Shown here in pieces: positions 7,142 through 14,176 of a DNA stretch of 20,452 nt (position 1 is the first letter of the stretch; each line of letters begins with the position of its first letter). Source of the DNA: Chryseobacterium gleum (GTDB lineage: Bacteria > Bacteroidota > Bacteroidia > Flavobacteriales_D > Sanyastnellaceae); the NCBI GenBank assembly GCA_945878835.1, contig CAMCUG010000008.1, positions 1-20,452 on the forward strand, read 5' to 3'. A program made the position numbers and the translations under genes. The notes under the pieces are model-generated. The model saw nothing but the letters and a program-made list of their open reading frames with translations. It had not been told where the DNA came from and did not search any database.

Positions 7142-8230
7142 TTATTTTTGGGTTGCAGGTTTACGGAATGCCAATAAGCGCAATTCCTTTTCAAAGTTAA
7201 TTAAAAACGCTTGCCAATAGCGCGCTGAAGTAGTATTGTCTTGAAGAACCGAAGGTCTTCCTACATCCCCCGCTTCGCGAATGCTCTGAATCAATGGAAT
7301 TTCGCCTAGAACAGGGAGGTTCAAGCTTTCTGCTAAACGCTTCGTTCCTCCTTCACCAAAAATAAAATACTTGTTCTCGGGCAATTCCGCTGGAGTAAAC
7401 CACGACATATTTTCTACTAATCCCAGCACTGGAATATTAACTGCCGGCAATTGGAACATCGCTATTCCCTTGCGCGCATCGACAAGTGCAACTTCCTGCG
7501 GTGTGCTCACCACAACAACGGCAGAGATCGGTAACGTTTGTACAATGCTCAAATGAACATCTCCTGTTCCCGGGGGAAGGTCAACAATCAGATAATCTAA
7601 CTCACCCCACTCAACATCCGTAATCATTTGATTCAATGCCTTCGTGGCCATTGGTCCGCGCCATACAACAGCTTGATCGCCTTCTGTAAAAAATCCAATA
7701 CTCAACACCTTCACTCCGTGAGCCTCTACAGGCGCCATCACTTTCTTTCCATCTACTTCAATAAGTCTTGGCTTTTCCAAAACAACATCGAACATCGTTG
7801 GAACTGAAGGTCCATAAATGTCCGCATCTAACAAGCCTACCTTATGACCCAACGCCGCAAGTCCCGCAGCCAGATTGGAAGAAACTGTGCTCTTTCCTAC
7901 TCCACCTTTTCCACTTGCAACAGCAATAATGTGTTTTACTCCTGGAAGAATTCTCCTAAGCTCGCCGCTTCGTTCTTCACCAGAAATGGCTTCCACGTGA
8001 ACATTTACTTCAAACTCATTTCCCAAAACACGTTGTATTGCAAAAACACAAGCCTCGCGCATACGCTGCTTGGCGTGCATGGCAGGATTGCTCACCTTCA
8101 CTTCCAATTCAATTTCATTTCCCTCTGCGCGAAGAATCTTCACCATATTTAGGGAAACTATATCCTTTTTCAGATCGGGCTCTTGAACATTCCTTAACGC
8201 TTCTAAAATGGCTGCTTTTGAAACACTCAT
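7142..8230 (-). CDS. Mrp/NBP35-family P-loop ATPase (ApbC-like), Fe-S cluster carrier
   Basis: Cytosolic homodimeric MinD-like ATPase thought to deliver Fe-S clusters. The 362 residues comprise an N-terminal MIP18/DUF59 domain (about 1-85, NVQEPDLKKDIVSLNMV) and the ATPase domain with the deviant Walker A GKGGVGKST (107-115), switch DADIYGPSVP (135-144) and DLPPGTGD (217-224). The C-terminal CxxC that binds the cluster in most Mrp proteins is absent. That region reads ENMSWFTPAELPENKYFIF (273-291), and C61 is the only cysteine in the whole protein. I recall similar sequences in other Bacteroidota, so this is probably a lineage feature. It lies 5 nt after trmB and one base before nfu in the same operon. 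Confidence 0.93.
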   Translation of the reverse strand: MSVSKAAILEALRNVQEPDLKKDIVSLNMVKILRAEGNEIELEVKVSNPAMHAKQRMREACVFAIQRVLGNEFEVNVHVEAISGEERSGELRRILPGVKHIIAVASGKGGVGKSTVSSNLAAGLAALGHKVGLLDADIYGPSVPTMFDVVLEKPRLIEVDGKKVMAPVEAHGVKVLSIGFFTEGDQAVVWRGPMATKALNQMITDVEWGELDYLIVDLPPGTGDVHLSIVQTLPISAVVVVSTPQEVALVDARKGIAMFQLPAVNIPVLGLVENMSWFTPAELPENKYFIFGEGGTKRLAESLNLPVLGEIPLIQSIREAGDVGRPSVLQDNTTSARYWQAFLINFEKELRLLAFRKPATQK

Positions 8231-8235
8231 AGTCT

Positions 8236-8934
8236 TTATTTTTTCGGCATTCGTGCCTGTATGTATTTAATCTTTCTTCCCTCCTTCAACCACATTTGCT
8301 CGTAGAATGTTCTAATCTCTAAAACATCTTTAAGCTTCTCGTCTATAGTACTCAGAAAACCCGATTCGTAAATATTATCGTCGTGAAAAAGAATCTCTGC
8401 TCCCATAGAAGGAATTTCACGCAAAGCTCGCTCATATATCGCTGGATTGTCGTGCTTAATATGAACCAACCCTTCAGACTTCAGCATGCGCTCATAACGC
8501 TTCATATAAAAGCCAGAAGTAATTCGTCTATTCCCATCGTGATCATTCGGCATCGGATCTGAAAACGTTAGCCAAATTTCATCCAACTCATTGTCATCGA
8601 AAAAGGCATCTATAAATTCTATTCTAGCACGAAGAAAAGCCACATTGGTTAATCCCATTTCAAGCGAATCTTTCGCTCCTTTGTGGAAACGATGACCCTT
8701 GACGTCAATGCCTAAATAATTCTTATCTAAGTTTCGCTGCGCCTGCCCAACCGCGTACTCCCCTTTTCCACAGCCCAATTCAACCACTAAAGGATTGTTG
8801 TTTTTATAAAATTCTTCCCGCCACTGTCCTTTCATGAAAGTCGCATTCTCTCGAATAATGGGCATTAAATTCGGCTCGAACACATGCGAAAACGTCTTGT
8901 TTTCGGCCCAGCGTTTTAACTTATCCTTTGCCAT
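8236..8934 (-). CDS. trmB: tRNA (guanine-N7-)-methyltransferase
   Basis: Transfers a methyl group from S-adenosylmethionine to N7 of guanine 46 in the tRNA variable loop. The 232-residue product has SAM motif I VVELGCGKGEYAV (50-62), the acidic strand end YLGIDVKGHR (73-82), and WLTFSDPMPNDHDGNRR (121-137), which corresponds to the family's DPWPKxRHxKRR block. SGFYMKRYERMLKSEG is the usual following helix. Length is typical (210-240). The N-terminus starts MAKDKLKRWAENKTFSHV, the standard Bacteroidota version. It sits one base after the thioesterase stop and 5 nt before mrp, so it belongs to a compact leftward operon. Confidence 0.95.
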   Translation of the reverse strand: MAKDKLKRWAENKTFSHVFEPNLMPIIRENATFMKGQWREEFYKNNNPLVVELGCGKGEYAVGQAQRNLDKNYLGIDVKGHRFHKGAKDSLEMGLTNVAFLRARIEFIDAFFDDNELDEIWLTFSDPMPNDHDGNRRITSGFYMKRYERMLKSEGLVHIKHDNPAIYERALREIPSMGAEILFHDDNIYESGFLSTIDEKLKDVLEIRTFYEQMWLKEGRKIKYIQARMPKK

Positions 8935-8935
8935 A

Positions 8936-9346
8936 TTAATTCGCTAGAAACACACTTTTCCATGCTTCTGGAAGCACTTGTGTGGCTTTGTTTTTATGAT
9001 TGAAACAAACCAAAACCGATTTGCCCGTTGCGCATAAGCGCTCTCCAACAACAACTCGATAGCAAACAGAGAAACTCTTATTTCCGACATGATTTACCCA
9101 CAACCGAATGACCATTCGGTCGTTCAAGAAAACAGGAAAGACGTAATCAATTTCATTTCGAGCAACAATGATTCCGTCTTCATTCCAATCCCAAATTCGA
9201 GCTACACGCTCTTTAAAATACGCCATACGCGCTTGCTCGAAATAACTGAAGTACACAGCATTGTTCACATGCCCCATGGCATCTATATCCGCAAATCGAA
9301 TTTCAACCGTTGTTTCGAAAATATCTTTCCCTTCGGGCTCTTCCAT
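8936..9346 (-). CDS. Acyl-CoA thioesterase, 4HBT hot-dog family (YbgC-like)
   Basis: Hydrolyses an acyl-CoA thioester; the natural substrate cannot be told. The 136 residues show the 4-hydroxybenzoyl-CoA thioesterase core: VEIRFADIDAMGHVNNAVYF (14-33), with D22 at the catalytic aspartate position before GHVNN, followed by SYFEQARMAYF and the strands NEIDYVFPVFL and KSFSVCYRVVVGERL. Length is right for the family (130-150). It is the first gene of the leftward operon with trmB, mrp and nfu, behind a good TATCTTTG element. The start ATG at 9346 gives a short acidic leader before the first strand. No signal peptide, so it is cytosolic. A link to fatty acid or phospholipid metabolism is only a family-level guess. 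Confidence 0.9.
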   Translation of the reverse strand: MEEPEGKDIFETTVEIRFADIDAMGHVNNAVYFSYFEQARMAYFKERVARIWDWNEDGIIVARNEIDYVFPVFLNDRMVIRLWVNHVGNKSFSVCYRVVVGERLCATGKSVLVCFNHKNKATQVLPEAWKSVFLAN

Positions 9347-9363
9347 AAACTAATTTTAGAGCA

Positions 9364-9371
9364 CAAAGATA
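9364..9371 (-). promoter_or_regulatory. -7 promoter element (TATCTTTG) of the thioesterase-trmB-mrp-nfu operon
   Basis: The minus strand reads TATCTTTG, a perfect TAnnTTTG, 17 bases before the thioesterase ATG, which leaves a leader of about 10-13 nt. I see no clear -33 TTTG. It lies in the 41-bp gap after the GH13 gene. Confidence 0.6.
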
Positions 9372-9387
9372 ATTCCGGGCGGCAGTT

Positions 9388-10785
9388 CTATTTGGAAAAA
9401 ACTTGATAACCGTATGGAGCCAAGGCGCGCTGATTTCTTGAGTAAAGTGAGAATGTTTCACTATTGAAAATGCTTCTAAAATCACCATCAGGAACTTCAT
9501 CGGTGAAGTTAAACACTTGAGGCTTATCAGAAAAGTTTAAAAGCACAACTACCTGGCGATCGCCATTGGTACGGACATAAGCGTATAGCAAATCATCGTT
9601 AGAAGTTTTCAACTTCTTGAAACCTCCTCCAAACTCGCCGTTCCACAGAGCTGGATTATCGTGATGCACCGCAAGTAATCGCTTATAAAAATCGCTATTC
9701 ACATAATTGTTGAAGTAGGCTGTGTCTTTATCAAAGAAGCGCAAACGCTTTGCGTTTCCTTTTACATCCACCTCACCACCTTCTTGCGAGGTATAAACCA
9801 AAGGCATTCCTTGAAGGGTTAAAGAGAGAACGTCAAACAACTTTCGTTTCATTCCGTATCGCTCACCACCCGTTCCATTCCAAGTATTCTCATCGTGGTT
9901 CGTTGTGAAACCCATGCGGTAAGCACTCTTTTGAAAAGCTGTATCCGACTTCGCCATGTATTCGTCAAAAGCATAAAGAGACTTCTCTCCTTTCGCAACG
10001 CCGTTCATTATACTTAATAATTCCCAGCTGTAAGACATGTCAAAGGCTTTCAAGTGATGATCTTTTTGCTCTGCCTCTGCTAGCATGAACACCGGCTTAA
10101 TGGCATCTAATGCAGCGCGGGTATCGTTCCAAAATTCTGTCGGCACATTCATAGCAACGTCACAACGGTATCCGTCAATGTCACAATCTCTCACCCAATA
10201 CTCCATAGCACGAATCATTTCCTTACGAAGTTCCTGATTGTCATAATTCAAATCTGCAACGTCAGACCAATCTGGAACAGGCGGAACAATGTTTCCGTTC
10301 GCATCATGCGTATACCACTCCGGATGTTGAAGCACCCAAGGGTGATCCCAAGCTGTGTGATTCGCAACCCAGTCGAGAATGACATACATGCCCAACTCGT
10401 GTACCTTTTTTACCAAACGTTTGAAATCTTCTGTTGTTCCGAATTCTGGATTTACTCCTGTGTAATTTTTCACACTGTAATAACTGCCTAAACTTCCCTT
10501 TCTGTTCAGCTGTCCAATAGGGTTAATGGGCATAAGCCAAAGAATATCAACTCCCAAAGAATCAATACGAGGAAGGTCTTTTTCTAAGGCAGCGAAAGTC
10601 CCCGCAGCGGTATGCTGGCGAACGTTCACTTCATAAATCGTAGCGTTTTTCGACCAGCTCGGATGACGAACTACTTTGGTTTCAGAATAGCCTATTTGCT
10701 TAGCCTCTGAAGTGTAGTCTTGCTTTTTAGTTACACCGCAACTTGCGAAAGCAATTGCCAATAAAACGAGTAAATTATTTTTCAT
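9388..10785 (-). CDS. GH13 alpha-amylase family glycoside hydrolase, lipoprotein
   Basis: Acts on alpha-glucosidic bonds; exact specificity is unknown. The 465 residues carry the four GH13 regions in order: DWVANH (138-143), GYRCDVAMN (205-213) with nucleophile D209, MLAEAE (234-239) with acid/base E237, and TTNHDE (294-299) with transition-state stabiliser D298. A short C-terminal beta domain (about 380-465) follows. The N-terminus MKNNLLVLLAIAFASCG is a lipoprotein signal with lipobox F-A-S-C16, so the enzyme is anchored in the envelope, perhaps at the cell surface. There are no SusC/SusD-like neighbours here, so it is not part of a visible polysaccharide utilisation locus. It has its own -7 box (10806-10813). 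Note that it ends 41 bp before the next leftward gene with no terminator seen. Confidence 0.93.
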   Translation of the reverse strand: MKNNLLVLLAIAFASCGVTKKQDYTSEAKQIGYSETKVVRHPSWSKNATIYEVNVRQHTAAGTFAALEKDLPRIDSLGVDILWLMPINPIGQLNRKGSLGSYYSVKNYTGVNPEFGTTEDFKRLVKKVHELGMYVILDWVANHTAWDHPWVLQHPEWYTHDANGNIVPPVPDWSDVADLNYDNQELRKEMIRAMEYWVRDCDIDGYRCDVAMNVPTEFWNDTRAALDAIKPVFMLAEAEQKDHHLKAFDMSYSWELLSIMNGVAKGEKSLYAFDEYMAKSDTAFQKSAYRMGFTTNHDENTWNGTGGERYGMKRKLFDVLSLTLQGMPLVYTSQEGGEVDVKGNAKRLRFFDKDTAYFNNYVNSDFYKRLLAVHHDNPALWNGEFGGGFKKLKTSNDDLLYAYVRTNGDRQVVVLLNFSDKPQVFNFTDEVPDGDFRSIFNSETFSLYSRNQRALAPYGYQVFSK

Positions 10786-10805
10786 GTGAAAGAAATGCTT
10801 AGTGT

Positions 10806-10813
10806 CAAATATA
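10806..10813 (-). promoter_or_regulatory. -7 promoter element (TATATTTG) of the GH13 gene
   Basis: The minus strand reads TATATTTG, matching TAnnTTTG, 20 bases before the ATG at 10785. No strong -33 box is visible. It lies in the 46-bp gap after the WD40 gene. Confidence 0.55.
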
Positions 10814-10831
10814 CACGAAGCCTATTTACTT

Positions 10832-11713
10832 TTAACGAAGAATTTTCCACAAACGAATGGTACCATCATCGCTTGCTGAAAGTAAAAGACCATTCTTAAG
10901 AAAATGTAATGCGTTCACACTTCTTGTATGCCCTCCCCCACAAAGAAAATCTAGCGTTTCAGCATCCCATACTTTTATTTCTTTATCTCGACTTCCGGTA
11001 ACAAAAACATGTCCTTTAGGATGGAAGACAATAGCATAGACATTTGCCTTATGTGCTGTAAAATTCATTAACGGAGTATACTTCTTTTTCGTGTTCCAAA
11101 GATGAATCTCTCCGTCTCTGCCCCCAGTCAAGAGTACACTCTTTTTCGGATGGTATGCGCAAGAGGCAACTCCCAAATCATTGACTTTCCTTTTTTCTAT
11201 TGAATTAAAAAAAACGGGATCAACAACTTCCATTTCGCCATTTGAAAATGGAAAAGCTAATTCAGGTTCGTGGGTATTTATGGCAAACCGACGGATTTTA
11301 GTATCGGAAAGTGGAATTGTTCGCGAATAGCTTGCGTCTTTTCTGTTCCATTCTATAACATTCCCGTCGGCACCTACACTTAGCACATTATCCTCTACTA
11401 TTTTAATATCGAAAACACCACCGGGGTGAACGTTGTAATTCTTAATTTCCTTTTTTTGTTCGATGTCAACTACGCTAATCGTGTTTTGCTGGCACCCAAT
11501 CCATAATAACTTAGTGGTTTCATCATAAAGCAAGGAGAATACAGCACCGCTTGTCTTAATCTGAATTTCAGAAGACACACCGTATTCTGTATTCCACTCA
11601 GAGACCAATCCGTTTGCAGATGCTGTGAAAAAAGAATCGGCATGGGTGCCGTCCGCAATAGCGTATAACGGAGATTTCAAATCCCCGAACGAATCAAGCA
11701 ATTCCAGCTTCAT
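10832..11713 (-). CDS. WD40-repeat protein, single seven-bladed beta-propeller
   Basis: Probably a cytosolic protein-interaction scaffold; no enzymatic domain is present. The 293 residues divide into seven repeats of about 40. The last three are canonical: TGGRDGEIHLWNTKK, TGSRDKEIKVWDAET and SASDDGTIRLWKILR. The first four are more diverged, ending in SEWNTE, ISVVDIEQ, VIEWNRK and MEVVDP. The whole protein is thus one closed propeller with no extra domain and no signal peptide. Start ATG 11713 (MKLELLDSFGDL) lies 17 bases beyond the terminator of the RNA-binding gene. I see no clear promoter of its own, so transcription may come from read-through or a weak promoter in 11714-11730. The partner is unknown. 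Confidence 0.88.
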   Translation of the reverse strand: MKLELLDSFGDLKSPLYAIADGTHADSFFTASANGLVSEWNTEYGVSSEIQIKTSGAVFSLLYDETTKLLWIGCQQNTISVVDIEQKKEIKNYNVHPGGVFDIKIVEDNVLSVGADGNVIEWNRKDASYSRTIPLSDTKIRRFAINTHEPELAFPFSNGEMEVVDPVFFNSIEKRKVNDLGVASCAYHPKKSVLLTGGRDGEIHLWNTKKKYTPLMNFTAHKANVYAIVFHPKGHVFVTGSRDKEIKVWDAETLDFLCGGGHTRSVNALHFLKNGLLLSASDDGTIRLWKILR

Positions 11714-11730
11714 AAGGCTAATGTAAAATA

Positions 11731-11754
11731 AAAAAGGGACCGAAGTCCCTTTTT
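11731..11754 (-). terminator. Rho-independent terminator after the RRM gene (bidirectional shape)
   Basis: AAAAAGGGAC-CGAA-GTCCCTTTTT is a perfect 10-bp inverted repeat with a four-base loop. On the minus strand, the direction of the RRM gene that ends at 11779, the stem is followed by a T-rich tract. It separates that gene from the WD40 gene. Confidence 0.85.
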
Positions 11755-11778
11755 AAAGTAAGTCAAAAGCGTATTGAA

Positions 11779-12069
11779 TCAATATCCTTGACGAAATCCA
11801 CCTTCTCTACGGTTAGTAGATGTGCGTGGACGATCTTCAGCCTCTTTAACGTTGATCTTGCGACCTTTCATTTCGGCTTGGTCCAATGCATCAATTGCAT
11901 TGCGTGCTTCAGCGTCATCTGACATTTCAACAAAACCAAAACCGCGTGAACGACCGGTATCACGGTCAGTAATCACTTTAGCAGAAGCTACTTCACCATA
12001 TTGAGTGAAGATTGCTTGGAGCTCATCGCTCGTTAGACTGTAGTTCAGTCCAGAAACAAAAATGTTCAT
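11779..12069 (-). CDS. RNA-binding protein with a single RRM domain
   Basis: Small single-stranded RNA binder of the kind widespread in Bacteroidota and Cyanobacteria, often tied to cold or general stress; the target is unknown. The 96 residues hold one RRM: RNP-2 is IFVSGL (3-8) and RNP-1 is RGFGFVEM (42-49), with the aromatic residues F4, F44 and F46 that stack on RNA. After the domain comes a basic, Gly/Arg-containing tail (RPRTSTNRREGGFRQGY). The gene has a strong promoter, a leader of about 85 nt and a terminator, so it is a monocistronic unit and probably highly expressed. The ATG 12069 start (MNIFVSGLNY) is the invariant family start. Confidence 0.95.
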   Translation of the reverse strand: MNIFVSGLNYSLTSDELQAIFTQYGEVASAKVITDRDTGRSRGFGFVEMSDDAEARNAIDALDQAEMKGRKINVKEAEDRPRTSTNRREGGFRQGY

Positions 12070-12153
12070 AAAAAAAATAAAATTAATTAATGCTTACTCC
12101 TCATCTAAACTGTAATTCCGAAGACTTTCATGAAGAAACAAATCGGTAAGCTT
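12070..12153 (-). promoter_or_regulatory. Long 5' leader of the RRM gene, possibly structured
   Basis: The predicted transcript starts around 12150-12153, giving a leader of about 85 nt. That is far longer than the other leaders in this window. GTAAGC (12146-12151) and GCTTAC (12092-12097) could form a 6-bp closing stem, and TTCATGAA lies inside. The last 25 nt before the ATG are almost pure A/T. An AGGAG-like stretch is about 30 nt from the ATG, too far for a normal ribosome site. Autoregulation or temperature control is an inference. Confidence 0.4.
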
Positions 12154-12156
12154 CAA

Positions 12157-12186
12157 CAAAGATAGACGAATTTTTGAGAGTTGCAA
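12157..12186 (-). promoter_or_regulatory. Promoter of the RRM gene (TTG - 19 nt - TATCTTTG)
   Basis: On the minus strand TTG (12184-12186, in CTTGC) is followed after 19 nt by TATCTTTG (12157-12164). This fits the Bacteroidota -33/-7 promoter (TTTG, N17-23, TAnnTTTG) and is among the best promoters in the window. Confidence 0.72.
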
Positions 12187-12203
12187 GAAAAATAGCATAT
12201 TTC

Positions 12204-13028
12204 TTAATCTCCGAAATATAACTCCACTTCATATCCGGCATGAGAGCGAATGTTCAAAACTTGCTGATTTTCAAAAATCAAGTATTGGCCTACAATTCCT
12301 TTCAGACGACCTTCATAAATATTTTCTGGAGATAGCTTCCATGCCTTTGGGTTAACTGGACGATCCTTGCAAGGAAATTGAATGTCCCAAACTTTGTCTT
12401 CATCGTCTATGAAATCTTGAAACAGATCTGGAATCTCAAACAATAATCTCTCCTTAGCCTCAAGTAAACCAGAACTCTCTGTGAATATTGGCTGAAGCAT
12501 ACCCTTCCAATTCGATTTATCTGAAACATGTTCCTTCAACATAATTTCAAACTCTCCTGCAAGCTGCCTATATGGAACCCTTGCGAAAATCAACCCTTGT
12601 CTCGCTCCTTGATCAATCCATCTTGAAAGTAAATTTCGTTCAGACGTCACCCCTACTTTCACCCCTGAAGTAAAAGAAAGATAAACTATATGCGGAATAA
12701 GATGATTGTCTCGCTCCCAATCCATGTCTCCGCGCAGAGCAGCGCCCTCATGCGCCTTGCACAGTTCAGGATGAATAATGCAGGGTGAAGCGTTTGAAGA
12801 ATCTTGAAAACCATTCCAACACAATCCTTCTCCGAAAGTCTTGTTCAACTTTTCACCGTGCAGAACACATCGAATATCGCCTGTTGATGAAAGGCGCATT
12901 TGCTTACCGATTAATTCATTCAAATTAATTTCTCCCTGCAAATTCAAGTTCTCATATATCGGAAGAACATATTGCGCTTGCCCATTTTCAGACAAGCTCG
13001 TCCGCATTTTTCGTAAATGTGTCCTCAT
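12204..13028 (-). CDS. DUF2797 family protein
   Basis: Function unknown. The 274 residues match the DUF2797 layout as I remember it: a small strand-rich N-terminus with four spaced cysteines (C54, C70, C83, C90; the last two in SPCIIHPELC), which could bind zinc. Then come DMDWERDNHLIPHIVYLSFT and SGVKVGVTSE (121-130) ... RWIDQGARQGLIFARVPYR. The VYLS...KVGVT...R order resembles the GIY-YIG nuclease fold, but I cannot confirm that. There is no signal peptide. The ATG at 13028 (MRTHLRKM) is preferred because family members usually have a few residues before the KM; an in-frame ATG at 13007 is possible. A one-mismatch TTTCTTTG box lies at 13039-13046. The gene is divergent from the T9SS cargo gene. 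Confidence 0.82.
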   Translation of the reverse strand: MRTHLRKMRTSLSENGQAQYVLPIYENLNLQGEINLNELIGKQMRLSSTGDIRCVLHGEKLNKTFGEGLCWNGFQDSSNASPCIIHPELCKAHEGAALRGDMDWERDNHLIPHIVYLSFTSGVKVGVTSERNLLSRWIDQGARQGLIFARVPYRQLAGEFEIMLKEHVSDKSNWKGMLQPIFTESSGLLEAKERLLFEIPDLFQDFIDDEDKVWDIQFPCKDRPVNPKAWKLSPENIYEGRLKGIVGQYLIFENQQVLNIRSHAGYEVELYFGD

Positions 13029-13031
13029 AAT

Positions 13032-13062
13032 TTTGAAACAAAGAAAAAGAATACTATATTCG
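13032..13062 (+). promoter_or_regulatory. Promoter of the T9SS cargo gene (TTTG - 19 nt - TATATTCG)
   Basis: TTTG (13032-13035) and TATATTCG (13055-13062) have the ideal 19-nt spacing; the -7 box differs from TAnnTTTG in one base. It starts four bases from the divergent DUF2797 start codon, so the two promoters must overlap. Confidence 0.6.
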
Positions 13063-13082
13063 TTTCACTAAATTCTTTTATT

Positions 13083-14021
13083 ATGAAGAAAAAATTACTT
13101 TCTCTTTTTGTTTTTGGAGCTGTTTTAACCGCTTCAGCGCAGACTGTTTTATTTGAAGACAATTTCGACTCCTACATCGTAGGGTCTGGTGTTGTTGCAC
13201 AAAACACAAACTGGGCCTACTGGAGTGCTGGCACTCCCTCTGATGCCAATGTGAGCTCTAACTTCGCCAGCAGCGGAGCAAACAGTGCGAACATTAACGG
13301 TACTGCAACTGACTTAGTTTTACCTATTGGACCTTTCACATCAGGTAAATACGACATTAAATTTAAAATGTTTTTACCTGCCGGCGCGGGAGGATATTTC
13401 AACGCTCTTCATACTTGGTCGGGTTCCTCTACAGCTTACCAATGGGCGGGCGATGTCTTTTTTGATGGCGCTGGTGTTGCAACATGGACTACAGGTGGAG
13501 CTCAAGGTGGAGCGGTAACTGTTGGAACAGGTGTTTGGTTCGATGTTCAAGTTACTGCAGACTTAGACAATGATTTAGGAAGATTATATTTCAACGGTGT
13601 TGTTGCTAACGAATGGCAGTGGAGTTTAAACAACGCAAACGGTGCCGCGGGAACAAACGCTATAGCTGCTTTTGATTTTTACGGAACGAATACGGCTAAC
13701 ACAGCTGGAAACTATTACATCGATGATGTTCAAGTTATCGAGTCAACCGGTGTTGCTATTAAGCCTGTAGTTTCTGAAAAGATTTCTAAGGTTTCTATTT
13801 ATCCAAATCCAACCAATTCAAATTTCAGCATTGAAATTCCTGAGAATTTCGTAGGTGGTGAAATTAGCATTATTGATCTAACTGGAAAAGTAGTGATGAG
13901 AGATCGCATTACACAGAGCGCTGTTAAACGTTTTGACGTATCTAATTTGAATGACGGGATTTATTTGATTCGCATGAACAACGGGTCGGCTCAATTCACT
14001 GACCGTCTTCTAAAGAAATAA
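13083..14021 (+). CDS. Secreted T9SS cargo protein with a jelly-roll (ConA-like) domain
   Basis: A 312-residue extracellular protein of unknown ligand. Residues 1-19 are a Sec signal peptide (MKKKLLSLFVFGAVLTASA, cleavage before Q20). The middle (20-230) is rich in Gly, Asn, Ser, Thr and aromatic residues. Motifs such as FEDNFDSY, GKYDIKFKMFLPAG, GVWFDVQVTADLDND, LYFNGV and NYYIDDVQV look like a concanavalin A-like/LamG jelly roll. The last 80 residues are a type A T9SS sorting domain: VSIYPNPTNSNF, then LTGKVVM, LNDGIYLIRM and the terminal basic LLKK. I chose ATG 13083 over the in-frame ATG at 13017, which would put 22 polar residues in front of the signal peptide. It has its own promoter and terminator. 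Confidence 0.88.
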   Translation: MKKKLLSLFVFGAVLTASAQTVLFEDNFDSYIVGSGVVAQNTNWAYWSAGTPSDANVSSNFASSGANSANINGTATDLVLPIGPFTSGKYDIKFKMFLPAGAGGYFNALHTWSGSSTAYQWAGDVFFDGAGVATWTTGGAQGGAVTVGTGVWFDVQVTADLDNDLGRLYFNGVVANEWQWSLNNANGAAGTNAIAAFDFYGTNTANTAGNYYIDDVQVIESTGVAIKPVVSEKISKVSIYPNPTNSNFSIEIPENFVGGEISIIDLTGKVVMRDRITQSAVKRFDVSNLNDGIYLIRMNNGSAQFTDRLLKK

Positions 14022-14039
14022 TAAACTGTTTTTTATTTG

Positions 14040-14066
14040 AAAGGAGCCAATTCGTTGGCTCCTTTT
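14040..14066 (+). terminator. Rho-independent terminator of the T9SS cargo gene
   Basis: AAAGGAGCCAA-TTCG-TTGGCTCCTTT is a perfect 11-bp stem capped by a TTCG tetraloop and followed by T-rich sequence. It lies 19 nt after the stop codon. The rest of the 155-bp gap before the next gene holds only a -7 box. Confidence 0.93.
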
Positions 14067-14150
14067 TATTTTTGGAACAATAGTTGAAAAAGCATTGAAT
14101 GCAATTCAAATCTTTTTGAAAGAATTCAATCGCAAAAAGCAACGTATACC

Positions 14151-14158
14151 TAACTTTG
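14151..14158 (+). promoter_or_regulatory. -7 promoter element (TAACTTTG) of the thioredoxin-like gene
   Basis: TAACTTTG matches TAnnTTTG and ends 18 bases before the ATG at 14177. No -33 element at the right distance; the nearest TTTG is 32 nt upstream. Confidence 0.5.
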
Positions 14159-14176
14159 AGTGTCTATTAGAGAGTT

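Noticed and set aside
7141..7194. Longer N-terminus for the Nfu protein
   Set aside because: The 18 extra codons overlap mrp and do not match the family. The ATG one base after the mrp stop is the standard start.
12841..13071. 76-residue plus-strand frame across the DUF2797 start
   Set aside because: Antisense shadow of DUF2797; no family features.
13017..13082. Upstream start for the T9SS cargo gene
   Set aside because: It would put 22 polar residues in front of a clean signal peptide and start before the predicted promoter.
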